DNA of 48,618 nt from Coriobacteriales bacterium (GTDB lineage Bacteria > Actinomycetota > Coriobacteriia > Coriobacteriales > UBA8131), in the NCBI GenBank assembly GCA_031290175.1, contig JAITOC010000031.1, positions 1 through 48,618 on the forward strand, in the 5' to 3' direction. The notes under the pieces were generated by a model that was not told the origin of the DNA, did not search any database, and saw only the letters and a list, made by a program, of their open reading frames with translations. Each line of letters starts with the position of its first letter. Within the stretch, counting starts at the first letter, position 1. The position numbers and the translations under genes were made by a program. Of this stretch, positions 44,162 through 48,618 are shown piece after piece.

Positions 44162-45970
44162 GTGAGTGAAAAAACTTTAACGCAACAAGCAAGACAAGAA
44201 CCAAGGCAACAGAGCAACAACCAGGGAAAACAGAATAACCAGCGGAACTTCAGGCGCGATTCAGGGCGGAGGCGCAAGCCCCAGGCTCAGCAGGGCAATG
44301 CGCCAAAGAACAGCCCTCAGGTAAAGATTATCCCTCTTGGAGGCCTTGACGGTATCGGCAAGAACATGACCGTCTTTGAGTACGGCAATGACATGATTGT
44401 CGTGGATGCCGGGCTCATGTTCCCTGACGACGACCATCCGGGTGTAGACCTTATCCTGCCGGATTACACCTATATTCTTGAGAATGCCGAGCGCCTGCGT
44501 GGCATCGTCATAACTCACGGACACGAGGATCATACGGGAGCCTTACCCTATCTCTTGAAGGATTTGGCGCTCACCAGCGTACCTATCTTTGGCAGCAAGC
44601 TGACGCTGGGCTTTATCGAGGGCAAGTTTGCCGAGCACCGCATCAGCAATGCCAAATTCCGCGAGGTTTCTGCTGGGCAGCATGTGCCCATAGGAGCCTT
44701 CACCTGCGCTTTCTTTGCCGTTAACCACTCGATTCCGGCATCCATGGGGCTCTTTATCCAGACCCCCGCCGGAAACGTCCTGCATACGGGTGACTTCAAG
44801 CTCGATCAGACACCCATCGATGGAGTCTATACGGATTTTGCCTCGATTACCCGTTTTGCCCAAACGGGCGTGGATCTCATGCTCTCCGACTCCACGAATG
44901 CCATCAATACGAGCTTCACGAAATCTGAAGCCGAGGTAGGAAAAGAGCTGCGCCGCATCATCGCAGGCGCAAAGCAGCGGGTCATTGTCGCTGCCTTCTC
45001 CAGTCATATCCATCGCATCCAACAGGTATGCGATGCGGCATCGGCGGCTGGACGCAAGGTTGCGGTCACCGGACGTTCCATGCTCACGAACACGAAGATT
45101 GCACGTGAGCTCGGCTACCTCAACGTTGATGAACGGAATATCGTAGACGCCTATGGAGCCAACAATATCCCACCTGAAAAAGTTGTTATCCTCTGCACAG
45201 GGAGCCAGGGCGAGCCTCTCTCCGCCCTCGCACGCATGGCAAACGGGGAGCACCGCACGGTTGCCATTGAAGAGGGTGACGTCGTCATCATCTCCGCCAC
45301 GCCGGTGCCCGGCAACGAGAAGGCTGTTACACGTGTGATAAACGCACTTGCGAAGATCGGCGCGGATATCTACGACAAGAAGCGGGCGCTTGTGCACGTG
45401 TCGGGTCACGCAAGCGCAGAGGAGCTGAAACTCGTGCTCGCCATGGCACATCCCAAAAACTTCGTGCCCGTGCACGGCGAGACCATGCACCTCAAAGCCC
45501 ACGCACAACTAGCGCATGATGTGGGTGTCCCCAAAAAGAACATCTTTATCATGGAGAACGGCGATACGCTCCTGCTCAACGAGAGCGGCGTGGTAAAAGG
45601 CGAGCCCGTTGAGAACGGCGTTGTCTATGTCGATGGGCTTTCAGTGGGAGACGTGTCGGCGGTTGTGCTTAAGGATCGCCAGACGCTTTCATCCGACGGG
45701 ATCGTTACCGTGGTCTGCATGATTCGCAACAAGGACTCTTCGGCTGTTGGAAAACCCGAGGTCATCATGCGTGGCGTGAGTGGGGGAGACGACCCTGCTC
45801 TGATTGCCGATGTTATCGCTGCCGCCGAGGCAACGGTATCTAAGGCCGCTCACGAACACCGCTCCAACCCCAACCGCCTGAAACGAGCCCTGCGCGAGTC
45901 CATCGCAAGCCTCATCTGGGAGCGCTGCCGTCGTCGCCCCATGGTAATCCCGCTCATAATGGATGTGTGA
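44162..45970 (+). CDS. rnj: Ribonuclease J
   Basis: RNase J is a 5'-3' exo- and endoribonuclease central to mRNA turnover in Gram-positives. The 602-residue protein has a basic Gln/Asn/Arg-rich N-terminal extension of about 50 residues, then the metallo-beta-lactamase/beta-CASP core with PLGGLDGIGKNMTVFEY, THGHEDHTGALPYL (metal ligands His119, His121, Asp123, His124), SHIHRIQQ and HVSGHASAEELKLVL. The extension might bind RNA. GTG 44162 follows GAGGGAA. Its neighbour order dapB-dapA-rnj is common in Actinomycetota. The stop is 2 bp from that of the convergent flavoenzyme gene. Confidence 0.97.
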   Translation: MSEKTLTQQARQEPRQQSNNQGKQNNQRNFRRDSGRRRKPQAQQGNAPKNSPQVKIIPLGGLDGIGKNMTVFEYGNDMIVVDAGLMFPDDDHPGVDLILPDYTYILENAERLRGIVITHGHEDHTGALPYLLKDLALTSVPIFGSKLTLGFIEGKFAEHRISNAKFREVSAGQHVPIGAFTCAFFAVNHSIPASMGLFIQTPAGNVLHTGDFKLDQTPIDGVYTDFASITRFAQTGVDLMLSDSTNAINTSFTKSEAEVGKELRRIIAGAKQRVIVAAFSSHIHRIQQVCDAASAAGRKVAVTGRSMLTNTKIARELGYLNVDERNIVDAYGANNIPPEKVVILCTGSQGEPLSALARMANGEHRTVAIEEGDVVIISATPVPGNEKAVTRVINALAKIGADIYDKKRALVHVSGHASAEELKLVLAMAHPKNFVPVHGETMHLKAHAQLAHDVGVPKKNIFIMENGDTLLLNESGVVKGEPVENGVVYVDGLSVGDVSAVVLKDRQTLSSDGIVTVVCMIRNKDSSAVGKPEVIMRGVSGGDDPALIADVIAAAEATVSKAAHEHRSNPNRLKRALRESIASLIWERCRRRPMVIPLIMDV

Positions 45971-45972
45971 TC

Positions 45973-47949
45973 TCAGAACACCAGGTCTCTGACGGCGAGG
46001 TAGCCGTCTGTGGTGGCGTTCATGATGCGGCCGGGTTTATTGGCATCGCCGATGGCGATGGCGTTTGGCATCTGAGCCTTGACCCCCTCGACAAATGTCG
46101 TGTCGGGGCGGGTGCCAAGGGAGATGACAAAGGCATCGAAGGCGTCCGATACCGCGCTGCCGCCGTCCTTCTCAAACGTGGCAACGCTGCCCTCTATCCC
46201 CAGCAACTTGTGCGAGGGGAAGAACTGCACGTTATGCGCTCCGAGCTTGGGCATGATGTCCATCATGTTCTGGAAGTAGACACCCGGGCCTATCTCAGAG
46301 ACCATCTCGTAGAGCGAGAGATCGCAGCCTGCTTCTGCGAGAAGCTCCGTGGTCTCTATGCCGGTCATGCCGGAGCCGACGACGGCTACCTTCCTGCCCG
46401 CGAGGTCAACGAGGCCCGTGAGCACTGCGGGGGGCAGATGCACGTTGTCCTGCTCGAGCCCGGGGATGGCGCGGGGCAAGATGGGCTCACTGCCGCTTGC
46501 AACGATGACGGCGTCGGCACCGAGAGCCGCTACCTGCTCAACGGTGGCTGTCGTATTGAGCCAAAGATCGATACCATAAGCGGCGATGCGGTCTGTGTAA
46601 TACTCCATGACCCAGTCTATCTTGGCTTTCCCTGGGGGCTTGTTGGCATAGTTGAGCTGTCCGCCTATCTGGCTTGCCTTCTCGAAGAGTATGACCGAGC
46701 AGCCGCGTTCAGCCGCCGTTACCGCCGCTTCAAGCCCAGCCGGGCCAGCACCGATGACGACGACCGTTTTGCCGGCACCATCCCGGGGGAGGGCAAGCAG
46801 TTCTCGCCCAGTGCGTGGGTTGATGGCGCAGGCGGCGGGCTCGTTGGTCAAGTCGGCGGCTACCAAGGTCTCCATGCAGGCGAGGCAGGAGATACAGCGC
46901 CTGATGGAGCTGGCGGCACCGGTGCCAGCGCGATCCGAAGCCTTGGCAGACCACTGCGGGTCGGCAAAATGGGCACGTGCGGAGCCGACGAAGTCGAGTT
47001 TTCCCTCATCCAACAGCTGCTCGACATATGCGGGATTGCGGTAGACCGCCACACCGATGACTGGCACATCCACGACCTCCTTGACGCGCGCAGCGAGATG
47101 GGTCTTCCAACCCTCATCATAGGGGAAGGGCTCCCACGCCGCGTTCATCGTCTCATAGATGCCGCTGCTGATGTCGAGCGCGTCTGCGCCCGCTGCCGCG
47201 ATCTCCTGGGCGATACGGATCCCCTCATCAAGCGTGATACCCTGCTCGGGCTTTCCGGCAAGCGCAAGGTACTCGTCGGCAGAGGTACGCACGAGAATGG
47301 GGAAGTCCGCGCCGCAGGCAGCTCGGACGGCGTCGATAATCTCTCGCACAATGCGAGCGCGCCCCTTTGTATCCCCGCCATACTCGTCGTCACGCGCATT
47401 GGAGTACGGGCTCAGGAAGCTGTTCAGGAGATAGCCGTGGGCGGCATGGAGCTCCACCGCGTCGAAACCAGCCGTCTTGACCCTGTGGGCAGCCGCCGCA
47501 AAGGAGGCGATAAGCTCGGCTATCTCCGCCTTGCTCATGGCATGGACCGCCTGCTGCGTCATCGCATCGACGAGAGCGCTTGGCGCTGGCATGGAGTCAA
47601 CGCCGTTGAGGGCGGTGAAGCCCTGGCGTCCGGGGTGGTAGATCTGTGCCGCTATCTTTGCGCCGTTGGCATGGACGCTCTCAGCAAGGCGCGTGAGACC
47701 GGGGATCTTGTCATCGTCACAGACGGCAACCTGATGCAGGTTGCCACGGCCATTCTTCCAATCGATGATTATGCATTCCGTGATGATGAGTCCAACGCCA
47801 CCGCGCGCGCGCTCGGTGTAGAATGCGATGGCAGCATCGGTGACGCTGCCGTCCGTTGCCCCCAGTGCGTTGCCCATCGCCGTCATGACGATACGGTTTG
47901 GCACCGTAAGTGTGCCGATCCGCCCTGCAGAAAAGAGCTGCTCGCTCAT
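45973..47949 (-). CDS. Old-yellow-enzyme/dienoyl-CoA-reductase type Fe-S flavoenzyme
   Basis: The 658-residue protein has an N-terminal FMN-binding TIM barrel of the OYE family (about 1-345, with HAAHGYLLNSFLSPYSNARDDEYGG). A 4Fe-4S cysteine cluster follows (Cys352, 355, 358, 374 in CISCLACM...CAIN), then FAD and NAD(P) domains (VVVIGAGPAGLEAA at about 397-410; VVGSGMTGIETTELL). This is the 2,4-dienoyl-CoA reductase / BaiCD / enoate-reductase architecture. Gut Coriobacteriia use such enzymes for bile-acid, steroid and other dienoate or enoate reductions; the substrate here is unknown. No CoA ligase is next to it. ATG 47949 follows AGGAGA. It is divergent from an MFS permease, which may import its substrate. 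Confidence 0.9.
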   Translation of the reverse strand: MSEQLFSAGRIGTLTVPNRIVMTAMGNALGATDGSVTDAAIAFYTERARGGVGLIITECIIIDWKNGRGNLHQVAVCDDDKIPGLTRLAESVHANGAKIAAQIYHPGRQGFTALNGVDSMPAPSALVDAMTQQAVHAMSKAEIAELIASFAAAAHRVKTAGFDAVELHAAHGYLLNSFLSPYSNARDDEYGGDTKGRARIVREIIDAVRAACGADFPILVRTSADEYLALAGKPEQGITLDEGIRIAQEIAAAGADALDISSGIYETMNAAWEPFPYDEGWKTHLAARVKEVVDVPVIGVAVYRNPAYVEQLLDEGKLDFVGSARAHFADPQWSAKASDRAGTGAASSIRRCISCLACMETLVAADLTNEPAACAINPRTGRELLALPRDGAGKTVVVIGAGPAGLEAAVTAAERGCSVILFEKASQIGGQLNYANKPPGKAKIDWVMEYYTDRIAAYGIDLWLNTTATVEQVAALGADAVIVASGSEPILPRAIPGLEQDNVHLPPAVLTGLVDLAGRKVAVVGSGMTGIETTELLAEAGCDLSLYEMVSEIGPGVYFQNMMDIMPKLGAHNVQFFPSHKLLGIEGSVATFEKDGGSAVSDAFDAFVISLGTRPDTTFVEGVKAQMPNAIAIGDANKPGRIMNATTDGYLAVRDLVF

Positions 47950-48018
47950 AGCGTTCTCCTGACTGGTTTTCAATTGGTCTTTTCGGTAGCGCTGGTACTT
48001 TCCTGACTCGCTGTCCCG

Positions 48019-48028
48019 TATAATTATA
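48019..48028. promoter_or_regulatory. Symmetric -10 element shared by divergent genes
   Basis: TATAATTATA is a self-complementary decamer that gives a consensus TATAAT on both strands (plus 48019-48024, minus 48028-48023). It lies between the flavoenzyme gene (start 47949) and the MFS gene (start 48134). Neither direction has a good -35, so an activator may be needed. The two promoters cannot be occupied together. Confidence 0.5.
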
Positions 48029-48133
48029 GGTGTACAACGATTCTTTGCTATCAGTCTACAGGTACTAACGATAAAGGATATCCGTGTACCGGGATTAGGC
48101 TCCAGGCAGCGAAAGTGGACAAAAAGGACAAGG

Positions 48134-48618
48134 ATGAAAGGCTCAACGCCTAGGCAAGCCACGGAGCCAGCCCAGAGTTATCTGGTTATGGCGGGGGTTG
48201 TCGTGTTGGCAGGCATCTTCTCCGCTTTGATCGAGTGTAAGGTGCCCAGCATCCTGGAGCCGTTGAGTGCTCAGTTTGGTATGGACGCCGCCACGGGCTC
48301 CCTGATGATGTCCTCCTTTACCATCATGGGTCTCTTCTTCTCCATTCCGGCATCCAAAGTCATCCAGCATCTTGGCGCCAAACGTATCCTGGTTGATTCC
48401 GTCGTTCTCATGTTGGCGGGTTCGCTTCTGGGCACCTTTGCCCCCAATGCCGTGGTTCTGATTATATCGCGAAGCATCGAGGGTGTTGCGCTTGTCTCGA
48501 CGACTATTGCCGGGGCAGCGTATATCCGTGACAGTGCCCCTCCTGCCAATATGGGCACAGCTATCAGCATCTGGAGCATCTGGTTTGCGCTGGGCTCATT
48601 CGCCGCCGGCGTCTTGTC
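48134..48618 (+). CDS. MFS transporter (partial, 3' end outside window)
   Basis: The frame is open from ATG 48134 (AAGGACAAGG upstream) to the window end, 161 residues. A short hydrophilic N-terminus is followed by about five membrane segments: YLVMAGVVVLAGIFSALIE, then LMMSSFTIMGLFFSIPASKVIQHLGAKRI, a typical MFS loop 2-3 pattern, then LVDSVVLMLAGSLLGTF, VVLIISRSIEGVALVSTTIAGAAYI and SIWSIWFALGSFAAGVL. Substrate unknown. Divergent position to the OYE-type flavoenzyme suggests it transports that enzyme's substrate or product. Confidence 0.85.
   Translation, partial: MKGSTPRQATEPAQSYLVMAGVVVLAGIFSALIECKVPSILEPLSAQFGMDAATGSLMMSSFTIMGLFFSIPASKVIQHLGAKRILVDSVVLMLAGSLLGTFAPNAVVLIISRSIEGVALVSTTIAGAAYIRDSAPPANMGTAISIWSIWFALGSFAAGVL

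Noticed and set aside
45967-48006. A 679-codon open frame on the plus strand opposite the OYE-type flavoenzyme
   Set aside because: It mirrors the codon bias of the real gene on the other strand, has no recognisable domain and no ribosome-binding site. The minus-strand protein has full family motifs.

Overview
The window is a dense chromosomal segment of about 48.6 kb and medium-high GC. It looks like an anaerobic, probably host-associated Coriobacteriia (Actinomycetota), most likely near Eggerthellaceae. The reasons are the Tat-exported lipoprotein flavoprotein of the fumarate-reductase type, the Fe-S/FMN/FAD old-yellow-enzyme-type reductase beside an MFS permease, an actinobacterial EF-G2 paralogue, the hrcA-dnaJ pair without grpE or dnaK beside it, frequent GTG/TTG starts and a Gram-positive type LexA box. 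The genus cannot be named from sequence alone. No tRNA, rRNA, CRISPR array, insertion sequence, prophage or attachment site was found. Almost all of it is ordinary core genome.

Layout: (1) 1-6209, + strand: rplU tail, rpmA, obg, proB, proA, nadD, yqeK, rsfS (ribosome assembly, proline and NAD synthesis). (2) 6177-11948, - strand: EF-G2 (broken by one in-frame amber codon), a ferritin-like/VIT1 metal transporter, an ArsB/NhaD-type permease, then dinB with its own promoter and LexA box. (3) 11949-15862: a divergent spacer, a tail-anchored protein of unknown function (+), a small coiled-coil protein (-) and the Tat flavoprotein (-). (4) 16067-20488, +: ileS-lspA-rluD type pseudouridine synthase. 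(5) 20509-24204: a membrane Ser/Thr kinase with an extracytoplasmic propeller-like half (-), divergent from an HTH-like protein and ferrochelatase (+), with a perfect 21-bp palindrome in the spacer. (6) 24298-32983, +: rpsA with an elaborate leader, lepA, dusB, hemW, hrcA, dnaJ, rsmE. (7) 32987-37796, +: mtaB, phoH, ybeY, dgkA-like, era, recO. (8) 37891-45970, +: rpsO, pnp, a TM2 protein, an M16 peptidase, dapB, dapA, rnj. (9) 45973-48618: the enoate/dienoate-reductase-type flavoenzyme (-) divergent from an MFS permease (+, cut by the window end), with a symmetric shared -10 element.

Functionally the window is dominated by translation and RNA metabolism (L27, Obg, RsfS, EF-G2, IleS, RluD, S1, LepA, DusB, RsmE, MtaB, YbeY, Era, S15, PNPase, RNase J). 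Around this lie amino-acid and cofactor synthesis and a few accessory redox, metal and signalling genes. The most interesting points are regulatory: a 7-codon leader ORF plus a hairpin that covers the rpsA ribosome-binding site; the kinase/HTH pair with its palindrome; a LexA box inside an apparently leaderless dinB promoter; the amber codon in EF-G2; and a shortened HrcA without a visible CIRCE. I did not find a convincing wholly new multi-gene system. The kinase/HTH locus is the nearest candidate.
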